Shown here one piece after another: positions 36,858 to 45,653 of a stretch of 64,000 nucleotides of DNA. Numbering within the stretch: the stretch's first letter is position 1; each line of letters opens with the position of its first letter. Made by a program: the position numbers and the translations under genes. The notes under the pieces are model-generated. The model saw only the letters and a list, made by a program, of their open reading frames with translations. It did not search any database and was not told the DNA's origin. This stretch comes from JBARKJ01 sp963698885 (lineage in GTDB: Bacteria > Nitrospirota > JACRHJ01), in assembly GCA_963698885.1 (NCBI GenBank), contig CAVOSJ010000004.1:434001-498000 (forward strand), given 5' to 3'.

Positions 36858-38075
36858 TTAAAGTCCCGCCTTTTTGTAAAAAGGCGGCCCAAAAACTTTT
36901 GAAAGCTGCGCGTCCGCCCTGGGCGGGATGATGTTAAGCGGCTTGAACGAGCAGTCGTTCACGAGCGGCCTCACCGGCGCGGTCAGCGTAAACTGTCCGC
37001 TCTCTACCCAGCCCTTCAGGACATTCGCTATCTCCCTGGCCCTTTTGAGGGAACTGAGCGGCGCGGTCTGGATATCCTTGCCGTTCACGGTTATTTTCCC
37101 GCCCCGCAGGTCCGCGTAGCTGAACCGGCCGAACGAGGGTTTCGCGCGGCTCTCTACGCTGTAATCAATCGCCGTGGCGAATATCTCGTCGTTGCCCGTG
37201 CAGACGAACTTTGCCATCTCCTCGTCCAGCACCGGTATGGGTATCCCCACGCCCACGAAAAGCGAGATGCCGTATTTATAGTAGTACGCTCCCCGTACGT
37301 ACCGGGTGGACATGGACTTCATGTCCCCGATAAGCGATAGCGTCCCCGCGGGCGCTAAAGGCTCGCCGTTCTCCCCCCTCGCCTGCTTGGGGTTGTGCTG
37401 TGTCCCTTCCCACGCCACGTACCCCTGTGCCCCGCCCAGGAATATCCTGGTGCCGATGCCGATGGTCCTGTACAGCGGGTCGTTCAGAAGCGGAGATAGC
37501 TCGCCCGCCGTGGAATACGTCGCGTTCCCCATGTTCGGGAGCAGTATGCCCATGTAGGTATTGAGCGCGCGGTCGGAGGAGTTCAGCGCGATGTTGTAGT
37601 TCTGGTACGCGTTCCTGGGGTTGAAAAGGAACGCCTGGTTCAGCGACTCAAGCGTTATCTCCGTCTCTATCTCGCGCCTCGGGTAGCAGTCCGTCCCGTA
37701 CGATACCGCACGGAGCGTAACGGTCTTTCCGGCGATTAAGTCTTCGATTAAATGGCCGCCGCCGTAGTCGAACCCGACTTTCTCCGACAGCTCGGTCGCG
37801 CCGACATAGGCGTCCACGGCCGCGAGCCCGGCGAAGACCGGCACGTCGTTAAGCCACACCTTCTGCATCTTGATGGGCGGGTCCGAGTGGCCGAAGTTCA
37901 GGAACGCGCCGGAAGAGCACATCGGGCCGAAGGTGCCGGTGGTGACGACGTCCACCTTCTCCGCGACGTAACTTACGCCCTTTTCTTTCCCAAGCGCCAC
38001 GACCTCCTCGGCCGTGAGCACCACTGCCTGGCCCTTCCTGATTTTTTCGTTAATTTCTTCATAACTCTTTGCCAA
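36858..38075 (-). CDS. DUF39 homocysteine biosynthesis protein
   Basis: 405 residues, family length. Begins MAKSYEEINEKIRKGQAVVLTAEEVVALGKEKG, with the DUF39 signature VVTTGTFGPMCSSGAFLNFGHSDPPIKMQKVWLNDVPVFAG, in which the conserved Cys is thought to carry the incoming sulfur. It inserts reduced sulfur into aspartate semialdehyde, with the NIL-ferredoxin supplying electrons. The start is TTG with GGGAGGTG 7 bases before. The last 12 residues (KVFGPPFYKKAGL) are encoded by a dispersed repeat hairpin at 36866. Upstream there is a SAM-I riboswitch with its own terminator, so synthesis should drop when SAM is plentiful. Confidence 0.9.
   Translation of the reverse strand: MAKSYEEINEKIRKGQAVVLTAEEVVALGKEKGVSYVAEKVDVVTTGTFGPMCSSGAFLNFGHSDPPIKMQKVWLNDVPVFAGLAAVDAYVGATELSEKVGFDYGGGHLIEDLIAGKTVTLRAVSYGTDCYPRREIETEITLESLNQAFLFNPRNAYQNYNIALNSSDRALNTYMGILLPNMGNATYSTAGELSPLLNDPLYRTIGIGTRIFLGGAQGYVAWEGTQHNPKQARGENGEPLAPAGTLSLIGDMKSMSTRYVRGAYYYKYGISLFVGVGIPIPVLDEEMAKFVCTGNDEIFATAIDYSVESRAKPSFGRFSYADLRGGKITVNGKDIQTAPLSSLKRAREIANVLKGWVESGQFTLTAPVRPLVNDCSFKPLNIIPPRADAQLSKVFGPPFYKKAGL
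36866..36905. repeat. Dispersed repeat, short variant (copy 3) inside the DUF39 gene end
   Basis: Hairpin CCGCCTTTTT-GT-AAAAAGGCGG (36866-36887) followed by CCCAAAAACTTTTGAAA, the same plan as 38097-38140. It encodes the C-terminus of the DUF39 protein. Compared with other copies the arm bases differ but remain complementary. Confidence 0.7.
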
Positions 38076-38096
38076 AGGACACCTCCCTTTTAAACC

Positions 38097-38194
38097 GCTA
38101 CCTTTTTAGTAAAAAGGTAGCGCCAAAAACTTTTAAACTTTTTTAGTCCCGTTTTCTTTTGTGTTACTTTTCTTTTTCGCAAAAGAAAAGTAAC
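38097..38194. repeat. Dispersed double-hairpin repeat, copy 4 (reverse orientation)
   Basis: Hairpins 38097-38121 (arms GCTACCTTTTT / AAAAAGGTAGC) and 38163-38194 (arms GTTACTTTTCTTTT / AAAAGAAAAGTAAC) with the same linker as copy 1, in reverse. Relative to copy 1, GTTACC/GGTAAC has become GCTACC/GGTAGC on both arms, a paired change. It sits in the leader of the DUF39 gene downstream of the riboswitch terminator. Confidence 0.85.
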
Positions 38195-38274
38195 GGTTTT
38201 ATATATTTCCCCTGGAGCCGCCTTTTGGCCCCCGGCTTCGCATTATACATAACATGAAGACCACCCCTTTAAAC

Positions 38275-38300
38275 AAAAAACCCCCGTCCGGAGGAGGGGG
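38275..38300 (-). terminator. Riboswitch expression-platform terminator
   Basis: On the minus strand CCCCC-TCCTCCGGAC-GGGGG followed by TTTTTT, 29 bases after the SAM aptamer. This is the off state of the riboswitch for the DUF39/NIL-ferredoxin operon. Confidence 0.85.
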
Positions 38301-38328
38301 TATCGCTGGAAAAATAAATTTTCCGCCC

Positions 38329-38431
38329 CTTATCTCCCTCCGGTTTTCCCGGAGCTGGAATTGGCACCTTGACGTTACCGCCAGGTTGCCGGGCTTCAAA
38401 GGGCCAGTCCCTCCGCCAGCTCTGGATAAAG
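38329..38431 (-). ncRNA. SAM-I (S-box) riboswitch aptamer
   Basis: Read on the minus strand the conserved blocks occur in order: CTTTATCCAGAG (P1 5' side), GGAGGGACTGGCCC, TTTGAAGCCCGGCAACC, the variable GGCGGTAACG stem, AAGGTGCCAATTCC, and GGAGGGAGATAAGG (P1 3' side). These are the P1-P4 and pseudoknot elements of the S-box family, which binds S-adenosylmethionine. It lies 254 bases upstream of the DUF39 homocysteine synthesis gene with a terminator in between, so SAM should turn the operon off. Confidence 0.95.
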
Positions 38432-38440
38432 GTGATTATA

Positions 38441-38470
38441 TATATATCAAAAGGAGAGCGGGACTGTCAA
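38441..38470 (-). promoter_or_regulatory. Promoter of the SAM-riboswitch operon
   Basis: TTGACA at 38465-38470 (minus strand), 18-base spacer, TATATA at 38441-38446, overlapping a TATAAT one step further. The transcript would start just before the aptamer. Confidence 0.65.
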
Positions 38471-38540
38471 CAATTATTTTTTATATGCATGATAAATTTC
38501 TCCGTCATCTTCGCCGGGTTACTTTCTGGCGACTTTACTC

Positions 38541-38569
38541 TTGACATTACAGCCATTCCGAGATAATTT
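38541..38569 (+). promoter_or_regulatory. Sigma-70-type promoter of tRNA-Leu
   Basis: TTGACA at 38541-38546, 17-base spacer and TAATTT at 38564-38569, 11 bases before the mature tRNA 5' end. Confidence 0.7.
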
Positions 38570-38580
38570 AAGGGTTCGAC

Positions 38581-38667
38581 GCCGGAGTGGTGAAACTGGT
38601 ATACACGCTAGGTTCAGGACCTAGTGGGCGCAAGCCCATGGGGGTTCAAATCCCCCCTTCGGCACCA
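38581..38667 (+). tRNA. tRNA-Leu (anticodon CAG)
   Basis: 87 bases with a long variable arm, as expected of a class II leucine tRNA. Acceptor stem GCCGGAG / CTTCGGC with one G-U pair, D loop with GGTGAAACTGGTA, anticodon loop TTCAGGA within the stem CTAGG...CCTAG, T arm GGGGGTTCAAATCCCCC, and an encoded CCA end. It reads the codon CUG. A terminator with seven T follows. Confidence 0.97.
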
Positions 38668-38675
38668 TAAAACAA

Positions 38676-38709
38676 GGCCGCTACTGTTGAAAACGGGGCG
38701 GCTTTTTTT
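38676..38709 (+). terminator. Terminator of tRNA-Leu
   Basis: Stem GCCGC (38677-38681) / GCGGC (38698-38702) extended by flanking pairs, then TTTTTTT. Confidence 0.8.
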
Positions 38710-38718
38710 ATTGGCCGC

Positions 38719-41416
38719 TCAGTGCGCCGCTCCCCAGTTCGGCCCCTGGCCGACGTCCACCTTGAGCGGGGCCTTGAAATGCGCCGCGCCTTCCATCTCT
38801 TTTACCGCTAATTCCTTTACCCGCAGGGCCTCGCCCTCCGGGGCCTCGAAGACTAATTCGTCGTGGACCTGGAGCACCATCTTCGCCTTAAAACCCTCTT
38901 CCTTAAGCCTCCGGCTGATGTTTATCATCGCCGTCTTTATAAGGTCGGCGGCGCTTCCCTGTATCGGCGTGTTCACCGCCAGCCGCTCGCCCAGGCTTCT
39001 CGTCGTTTTGTTCCCGCTTTGCAGTTCCGGTATCGGGCGCCTCCTGCCGAAGAGCGTCATGGCGTAGCCGGTTTTAGCCGTCTCCTCTAACCGTCTTCTC
39101 GATGAACTCCTTCACCCCGTAGTGCCGGTTAAAATATGCGTCGATATATTCCTTGGCCTCTCTAGGGTGGACACCTAACTGGGAGGAAAGGCCATACGCG
39201 CTCAGTCCGTACATGATGCCGAAGTTCACCGCCTTGGCGCGTCGTCGAAGCTCCGGGGTTACGGATTCCTGGGCTATATTGAATATCTCGGACGCCGTCC
39301 TTCGGTGCACGTCCTCGTCGTTTATGAACGATTCGATAAGCGAGGCGTCGTTTGCCAGGTGCGCCATTATCCGAAGCTCCACCTGCGAATAGTCCGCCGA
39401 GATTATGACGCTTCCCCTGGGGGCGGAGAACGCCGTCCTTATTTTGCGGCCGATCTCGCCCCTGATGGGGATGTTCTGAAGGTTCGGGTCGGACGAGCTT
39501 AACCGGCCCGTGGCGGTGACGGCCTGGTTGAAGCTCGTGTGGACCCTGCCGGTACGGGGATTGGCAAGTCTTCCCAGGGCGTCCACGTACGTTGACTTCA
39601 GCTTGAAAAGCTCGCGGTACTCAAGGATCTCCGCCGGTAGCGGGTGGCTCTGGGCGAGAGTGCTGAGCACCTCCTCGTCCGTGGAATACCCGCTCTTGGT
39701 CTTCTTCACGGGCGGCAGGTTAAGCTTCTCGAAGAGCACGCAGGCGAGCTGTTTCGGGGAGTTTATATTGAACTCCTCTCCGGCGATGGAATATATTTTC
39801 CCGATAAGCCGGGTAAGTTCCGAGTTTAATTGCGCCCCCATCTCACGTAAGTAAGCCATGTCGATATATATGCCGTTTATCTCCATCTCAGCCAAGACTG
39901 AGATAAGCGGCAGTTCCATCTCGTAGTAGAGCTTCGTCAGTCCCGCATCTTCAAGCTTGGGCCTCAGGACCTTGGCGAGCTTCCATGAAAGGTAGGCGTA
40001 CTCGGCCGAGTATCTGGTAGCCGTCTCCACGTCCACGTGCGAGTACTTTATGATCTTCTGCCCCGTACCCACCGCCTCCGAGAGCGCCATCTTCCGGAGG
40101 CTTAAGTGCTCCAGGGCGACGCTCTCCGGGTTATGCGCCGCGCGTCCGGGGTTTAGCAGATATGAGCCGACCATGGTGTCGAGCTCCGCCCCCTTAAGCT
40201 CCACCCCCATGTTGGACAGCGCGATGATGTCGTACTTGATATTGTGGCCGATTTTTTTGACGCCGGCGTCTTCCAGAAGCGGCTTCAGTATCTCTATTAC
40301 CTTCGCCTTCGGCAACTGGCCTACGACTTCGGTTGCCAGCAGGTCGTCCGGCCTTTGCTCCATGTGCCCGAACGGGACGTAGTACGACCGCTCGTCGCTC
40401 ATGCAGAGCGCGATCCCCACGGCCTCGCCCTCCATCGGGAGCACGCTCGTAGTCTCCGCATTCACGGAAACGCTGCCGACTTTCTTTATCTCCTCCACGA
40501 TTTTACGCAGAGATTTTTCGTCCCGGACGGTAATGTATTCGGCCTCCGGGGCATCTTCCGACGTAACGAACTTAAGCAGCGCGGTGAACTCCAGTTCTTT
40601 GAAAAGCTCTATCAGCTCCCGGCTCTTCTGCGGACGGCGCTTTAAGGATTCGATATCCACCGGGTGGGGCAACTCCTGCATCAGCTCTACCAGGTCCCTT
40701 GAGAGCCGGGCGGTCCCCGCGTTCTCCTTCAGCGACTGCTTAAGTTTCGGTTTGGTTATCTTATCGAGATTTTCAAGTACGTTTTCTATGGAGCCGAACT
40801 CGGTAATAAGCTGGACTGCCGTCTTCTGTCCCACGCCCGGTACGCCCGGGATATTGTCCGAGCTGTCCCCGATAAGCCCCAGTATCTCCGGTATCTTCTC
40901 GGGCGGGACGCCGAACTTCTTTATGCACTCGTCCACGCCGTACATCTCGTCCTTCATGGTGTCGTATATCCGGACGTCTTCGTTTATCAACTGGTAGAGG
41001 TCTTTGTCAGCCGTCACGATGGTGACGGACAGGCCCTCACCCACCGCCTTCCTCGTTACCGCAGCTATGACGTCGTCCGCCTCGATGCCGTCGAACATTA
41101 TGACGGGGATGTTGAACGCATCGACGGTCTTATGGATATAGGGTATCTGCGGCACAAGGCCTTCCGGCATGGGAGCGCGGGTCGCCTTGTACTCCTCATA
41201 GACCTGGTGGCGCGTAGTGACTCCCTTAGGGTCGAAGCAGACCGCAAGGTACTCCGGCATCTTCTCGTTTACCACCTTCATCAGCATGTTCGTGAAGCCG
41301 TATGCGGCGTTGGAGGGGAAGCCTTTGGAGGTGGTAAGCCCGCGAATGGCGTAGAACGCGCGGTAAATATAGGAGTTTCCGTCGATCAGATACAGGGAGG
41401 GTTTTTTGGGAGCCAT
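38719..41416 (-). CDS. polA: DNA polymerase I, one frameshift; proofreading residues altered
   Basis: About 900 residues. N-terminal 5' nuclease (LYLIDGNSYIYRAFYAIRG...GIEADDVIAA...GDSSDNIPGVPGVGQKTA), 3'-5' exonuclease fold at about 300-480, and the polymerase domain (SSDPNLQNIPIRGEIGRKIR, ADYSQVELRIMAHLA, LQVHDELVFE). The frame breaks at about 39070 between EFIEKTV and EETAKTGYAMTLFGRRRP; one surplus base in GGTTAGAGGAG explains it. In the exonuclease fold, the E. coli metal ligands Asp355 and Asp501 correspond to Asn (SVNAETT) and Tyr (YSAEYAYL) here, while Glu357 and Asp424 are kept (AET, NIKYD). Proofreading is probably lost, as in Taq and Bacillus Pol I. Confidence 0.92.
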
Positions 41417-41491
41417 GTCAGTAGTTTATTCTACAACCGCTTACTGCGGGGGTCAAGACAAAATGAGCGGGTTAACGTGCGGGTCACATTC

Positions 41492-41602
41492 GGGCGGAGG
41501 AGGCATTCCTGGAAGAAGCTCATCGTTGAGCGTAAAAAAGAAATTGGCGGTTGACGTGTCGTTGCGAATAATGAGGTTCTGGAAGGAATGTCTCCTCCGC
41601 CC
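41492..41602. repeat. ~105-bp long-hairpin element, diverged copy A
   Basis: Terminal arms GGGCGGAGGAGGCATTCC and GGAATGTCTCCTCCGCCC pair over their length. Inside is the conserved core ATCGTTGAGCGTAAAAAAGA ... CGAATAATGA shared with copies B and C. Arms differ strongly from those of B and C yet remain complementary, so pairing was kept while sequence changed. Lies directly before copy B, between polA and the FMN reductase gene. Confidence 0.8.
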
Positions 41603-41609
41603 TACAGAC

Positions 41610-41715
41610 GGGAGGGAGCATTCTCTCCGAAAAATTATTATTCACAATAGTGCGTTGGCGGCAATAGTTCTATTTTACGTTCAACGATAATTTTTCTACG
41701 AGAATACTCCCTCCC
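41610..41715. repeat. ~105-bp long-hairpin element, copy B
   Basis: Terminal arms GGGAGGGAGCATTCT and AGAATACTCCCTCCC; inside, TATTCACAAT ... TCTATTTTACGTTCAACGAT. Over its full length it is nearly identical to the reverse complement of copy C (54779-54883), 13 kb away. No open frame inside. Confidence 0.92.
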
Positions 41716-41742
41716 TCGCTCGTCCGAGATTCTTTGCCCCAC

Positions 41743-42324
41743 TCACGCCGCCTTTTTCGCTTCCTTTTCCACTCTCAGCCTGATCGTCCAATGGGCAAGG
41801 CTTACCAGAAGCTGCCTTATCAAGTCCCTCGATGTCTCGTCCGCAAGCCGTCCATCCGGGAAGTTCTTTTCGCTGGCGTAAGGCACCATAATCTCCGGGC
41901 TGTTCACCGCATACATGTTCAGGAACACGAAGCTCTGCCGCAGGTGGTACTGGGCCCTCGCCGTCCCGGTCATGCCCATGGATGCGCCCATTATGGCTAC
42001 CGGCTTTCCCGATAATACGTTGTCGCCGTATGGGCGGGAGGCGCAGTCCAAGGCGTTTTTCAGGACGCCCGGGATGGAGTAGTTGTATTCCGGTGATGCG
42101 ATCAATATCGCGTCCGCCGCTTTTATCTTAGATTTGAATTCGCGCAGCTTCGGCGGGGGGTCGTTTTCCAGGTCCTGGTTGAATAACGGCAGCCCTTCCA
42201 GGTCGAAAATTTCAAGGCTCATATTATCCGGGACCAGCTCCAGCGCCGCCCGGAGAAGCGCCTTGTTATATGAGCCTTTCCGGAGACTTCCGGCAAAGCC
42301 AAGCACTTTTATTTTTGGTTCCAT
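41743..42324 (-). CDS. NADPH-dependent FMN reductase-like flavoprotein
   Basis: 193 residues. FMN-binding loop GFAGSLRKGSYNKALLRAAL near the N-terminus, then DAILIASPEYNYSIPGVLKNALDCASRP, the family signature that holds the flavin ring. Members reduce quinones, azo dyes or chromate, or supply FMNH2. It resembles the ChrR/YieF-type enzymes. It is transcribed alone; two hairpin elements lie after its stop. Physiological substrate unknown. Confidence 0.9.
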   Translation of the reverse strand: MEPKIKVLGFAGSLRKGSYNKALLRAALELVPDNMSLEIFDLEGLPLFNQDLENDPPPKLREFKSKIKAADAILIASPEYNYSIPGVLKNALDCASRPYGDNVLSGKPVAIMGASMGMTGTARAQYHLRQSFVFLNMYAVNSPEIMVPYASEKNFPDGRLADETSRDLIRQLLVSLAHWTIRLRVEKEAKKAA

Positions 42325-42468
42325 TGTTTAGCTCCTTTCCGGTTCAAATCTTTACATATAAATAGTATAACACTTCGCCTGTGACCGTCCGCCACGCTCC
42401 TTTTGCAATGCTCAATAACAAGCCGTCTTTAAAGAGGGTAATACCGCACCCCGTGCCTGTCAAACGGC

Positions 42469-42497
42469 AAAAAAAAAGCCGCGGGATAAACCGCGGC
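42469..42497 (-). terminator. Terminator of the nitronate monooxygenase gene
   Basis: Minus-strand stem GCCGCGG / CCGCGGC (42478-42484 with 42491-42497), then nine T. Confidence 0.9.
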
Positions 42498-42507
42498 TCA
42501 ACTTTAG

Positions 42508-42531
42508 CCCCCCTCTTAATATAGGAGGGGG
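42508..42531. repeat. Palindrome CCCCCCTC-TTAATATAG-GAGGGGG
   Basis: Inverted repeat related to that at 9933-9954, between the stop of the nitronate monooxygenase gene and its terminator. Confidence 0.5.
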
Positions 42532-42545
42532 ATATGAAATAACGT

Positions 42546-43688
42546 TTACGATACCGGGACGGCGCGTTCCTTGGCATCCACCTCGGTAATATGCGGCTGC
42601 CCGAAAAGGTCCTCTATCACGTCCTTGACGTGCACTATTTCCTTGCACCTGACGGCGTTGGAGCCGGAAAATATGAGCCCGTCCACGACGTCGCCCTTAT
42701 GCGCGACCGTCAAGGCCCTGGCTATGCAGAAACCGGTCTTCTCCGAGCGCAGCGAGCAGTGCTTCAGGCAGTTGATGGTGCAGTGGTCTCCCTTCGGCGG
42801 CCCATCGGCCAGCTTTTCGGAGAAGGGGTTCTTTATTACCCTGCCTGGAAGGCCGACAGGGCTTAGCACAAGCACTATGTCTTCCTCTGTGGCGTCGAGA
42901 TACATCTGTTTAAAGGTGTCCGGCGCGTCGCACTCGAACGTGCATACGAAACGGGTACCCATCTGCACACCGCGCGCCCCAAGGCCGAACACGCGCAGGA
43001 CGTCCTCCCTGCCCCATATTCCGCCTGCGGCAATGACCGGGATATCCGCCTTCACCTCGGCGGTCAGAAAGCTGACCAGCTCCGGCACCACCTTTTCCAG
43101 GGTAAGCTCAGGACTGAATACCTCTTCGGTGCGCGCGCCAAGATGTCCGCCGGCCATCCCCGGGGCCTCAACGACAATTGCGTCCGGCATGCGGTGGTAG
43201 AGCTTCTCCCATTTCTTGATTATAAGCCTCGCCGCTTTCGCGGAAGAGACGATCGGGATAAGGGCCACGTCCGGGAAGTCTTTCGTATATTCCGGAAGCT
43301 GCATCGGGAGCCCCGCGCCCGATATGATTACATGCGCGCCGCTTTCCGCCGAGGTCCTGACCAACGCCTCGTAATCGGTAAGGGCCGCCATGCAGTTGAC
43401 CGCGATAATGCCGTCGGGGCCCGCAATCTTTCGGGCTTCCGCTATCTCATCGGCAAGGGCAAGCTTATTCGATTCGAAATAGTTCTTGCCGGTATAGTGT
43501 TTGGATGACAGCCCCAGGCCAACCGAGGCTATGGTCCCAATGCCGCCGGCCTTGGCTACCGCGCCCGCGAGGCGGTGTGCGGATATCCGGACCCCCATCC
43601 CCCCCTGTATAAGCGGATACGCCGGGGTATATTTTCCTATTTTAAGTGCGGGTAAACAGGTCGAAATGACGGGTTCTCCTTCGTCCAT
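42546..43688 (-). CDS. Nitronate monooxygenase-like FMN enzyme
   Basis: 380 residues of TIM-barrel NMO/2-nitropropane dioxygenase type: YPLIQGGMGVRISAHRLAGAVAKAGGIGTIASVG, EAPGMAGGHLGAR, IPVIAAGGIWGREDVLRVFGLGARGVQMGTRFV (FMN phosphate binding). The enzyme oxidises nitronates such as propionate-3-nitronate, but many relatives are enoyl-ACP reductases (FabK) or of unknown substrate. A cysteine-rich C-terminal part (HCTINCLKHCSLRSEKTGFC) is an addition that could hold a metal or cluster, which is unusual in true NMO. Oxygen-dependent activity would be odd in an anaerobe. Confidence 0.83.
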   Translation of the reverse strand: MDEGEPVISTCLPALKIGKYTPAYPLIQGGMGVRISAHRLAGAVAKAGGIGTIASVGLGLSSKHYTGKNYFESNKLALADEIAEARKIAGPDGIIAVNCMAALTDYEALVRTSAESGAHVIISGAGLPMQLPEYTKDFPDVALIPIVSSAKAARLIIKKWEKLYHRMPDAIVVEAPGMAGGHLGARTEEVFSPELTLEKVVPELVSFLTAEVKADIPVIAAGGIWGREDVLRVFGLGARGVQMGTRFVCTFECDAPDTFKQMYLDATEEDIVLVLSPVGLPGRVIKNPFSEKLADGPPKGDHCTINCLKHCSLRSEKTGFCIARALTVAHKGDVVDGLIFSGSNAVRCKEIVHVKDVIEDLFGQPHITEVDAKERAVPVS

Positions 43689-43837
43689 GCGTTGCGCTTT
43701 CCTTTGTCTATGCCTTTGAAAGCACGGCGATTTTTGACGGCCCCGGAAGTTGCAAGGCTTCGGGGTTTCTTCTGAGTGTGGAAGTATAGCATAAAGGCGG
43801 CGGTATGGCTATATTTATCTTACTATCTAAAGAAAGC

Positions 43838-43865
43838 TTGCAATCTGCTTCAATTAATGTATACT
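43838..43865 (+). promoter_or_regulatory. Promoter of the DEAD-box helicase gene
   Basis: TTGCAA (43838-43843), 16-base spacer, TATACT (43860-43865), giving a leader of about 140 bases. The 320-base gap to the divergent NMO gene has no other recognisable gene. Confidence 0.55.
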
Positions 43866-44012
43866 TTGGCAACTTTGGCTATTTGGAAGCCAATAACCAT
43901 TCGCGTAGCCCTTGCCTGTCTTTTCGGACAATTCCCCCTCGAAAAAAAGCAGAGAGTCGGTTGGCGGATGAAATGCGCCGGCCATTGCCGTGCTTTTAAT
44001 CAGAGGAATACT

Positions 44013-45333
44013 ATGACTTTTCAAGAACTTGAATTAATCCCGCAGCTTATGAAGGCCGTTGACGAATGCGGCTACAAAATCCCAACCCCCATACAAGAGA
44101 AGGCAATCCCGAAAGTGCTCGCAGGCGGAGACGTGATGGGCCTTGCACAGACGGGGACGGGCAAGACGGCGGCTTTCACGCTGCCGCTCCTTCAGAGGCT
44201 GGCGACGGGACCCAGGGGCCGCGTCAGGGTGCTGGTACTGGCCCCCACGCGTGAACTTGCGGAGCAGACCCAGCAATCTTTTTGCACGCTCGGCAAATAT
44301 CTCAACTTTAAGAGCACTTCGATTTACGGCGGCGTCGGCATTGTCCCGCAGATGCAGAAGCTGAAGAGGGGCGTCGAAGTGGTCGTGGCCTGCCCCGGCA
44401 GGCTCCTTGACCACATCGGACGCGGCACGATAGACCTTCGCTGGCGTGGAAGCGCTCGTGCTGGACGAAGCGGACAGGATGTTCGATATGGGCTTCCTGC
44501 CGGATATAAAGAAGATACTGACCCGCCTCCCCGAGAAGCGGCAGTCGCTCCTTTTCTCGGCCACCATGCCCGCGGATATACGCAAGCTCGCGCAGGAGAT
44601 CCTGCACGACCCGGCGGTCGTTCAGGTCCACCACGAGGCCCCGGCGGATACGATCTCGCACGCGCTCTACCCGGTCGAGCAGCACTTCAAGACTACACTC
44701 TTAAAGGAGTTGCTGTCCCGTACGGAAACCGATTCGGTCCTGGTATTCACCCGCACGAAGCACCGCGCGGAGAAGCTCGCCTTGACTTTAAAGACGGCGG
44801 GTTACACGGCGACGTCGCTGCAAGGGAACCTCTCGCAGAACAAGCGTCAGGCGGCACTTGATGGCTTCCGCAGGGGCTCGTATAAAATACTCGTAGCGAC
44901 CGACATCGCCGCACGCGGCATAGACGTCTCAAAGATCTCGCACGTCATAAACTACGACATGCCGGATTCCCCGGATGCATACACGCACAGGATAGGCCGC
45001 ACCGGCCGCGCATACAAGACAGGGGAGGCATATACCCTGGTCACGTCGGAAGACGCCGCCATGGTCGCCACGATAGACAGGCTCCTGGGCCAGAAGACCC
45101 AGAGGTGCACCCTGGAGGGGCTGGACTACATAATACCCGATATCAGCAGGGCGTCTCACGCGCCCGCGCCAAGATACGGAGCGCCGCGCGGCTATGCCGG
45201 TAACGGCAGGTCGGGAGACAGGCAGGACAGGTCGTCACGGCCGCAGGGCAGGCGTCCGTCATCCGAGCCAAGGACCTTCGGCGGATACAAGGGCGGCGCA
45301 AGACGCTCCGACTCGCTTCACCGGGACCAGTAG
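44013..45333 (+). CDS. DEAD-box ATP-dependent RNA helicase (RhlE-like), one frameshift
   Basis: About 440 residues: FQELELIPQLMKAVDECGYKIPTPIQEKAIP (Q motif), AQTGTGKTAAFTLP (Walker A), APTRELAEQT, VVVACPGRLLDHI, DEADRMFDMGF, FSATMP, VLVFTRTKHRAEKLA, ATDIAARGIDVSKISHVINYD and HRIGRTGRA. The tail is rich in Arg/Gly/Ser (RYGAPRGYAGNGRSGDRQDR), as in RhlE RNA-binding ends. The frame breaks at about 44440 in GACCTTCGCTGGC; removing one base gives IDLAGVEALVLDEAD. I start at ATG 44013 with GAGGAATA before it; the in-frame extension further upstream is leader. Likely role is ribosome assembly and RNA unwinding in cold. Confidence 0.9.
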
Positions 45334-45407
45334 GGCGTGACGCCAAAGGCCGCGCCGGGTAGTTACCCGACGGGTCGCGGCGGTGATGATGGGCATGGAA
45401 TCACACG

Positions 45408-45439
45408 AAAAAGGGCTGCGAATATCGCAGCCCTTTTTT
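45408..45439 (+). terminator. Terminator of the helicase gene
   Basis: Perfect stem AGGGCTGCGA / TCGCAGCCCT with ATA loop, A-run before and six T after. Confidence 0.92.
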
Positions 45440-45569
45440 GCATCGTCATATATTAAAATCATTTATGCGGCAATAAATAAAATAAAGTGGCAATACCAAT
45501 ACCTACCAGCTAAACTAACACCATAAGTGAAATCACAGACATCATGTATGCATTTAATTAATAAATCGA

Positions 45570-45598
45570 TTGACTGCGGCAATACTGATGGCTAAACT
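45570..45598 (+). promoter_or_regulatory. Promoter of the two-CW-domain gene
   Basis: TTGACT (45570-45575), 17-base spacer, TAAACT (45593-45598), about 50 bases before the start codon. The rest of the 320-base gap is AT-rich and empty apart from the helicase terminator. Confidence 0.55.
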
Positions 45599-45653
45599 GA
45601 AAAGCGGTTAAAATTCATCCGGTTTTGTGATCCATCGATATTAGGAGAGTGTG

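Noticed and set aside
43742..43772. Terminator-like hairpin upstream of the helicase
   Set aside because: Stem has a bulge, tail is TTTCTT and it lies between divergent promoters where no plus-strand transcript ends.
43776..44012. Upstream start for the DEAD-box helicase
   Set aside because: The promoter at 43838 and ribosome site at 44001 fit the ATG at 44013; the extension is not helicase-like.
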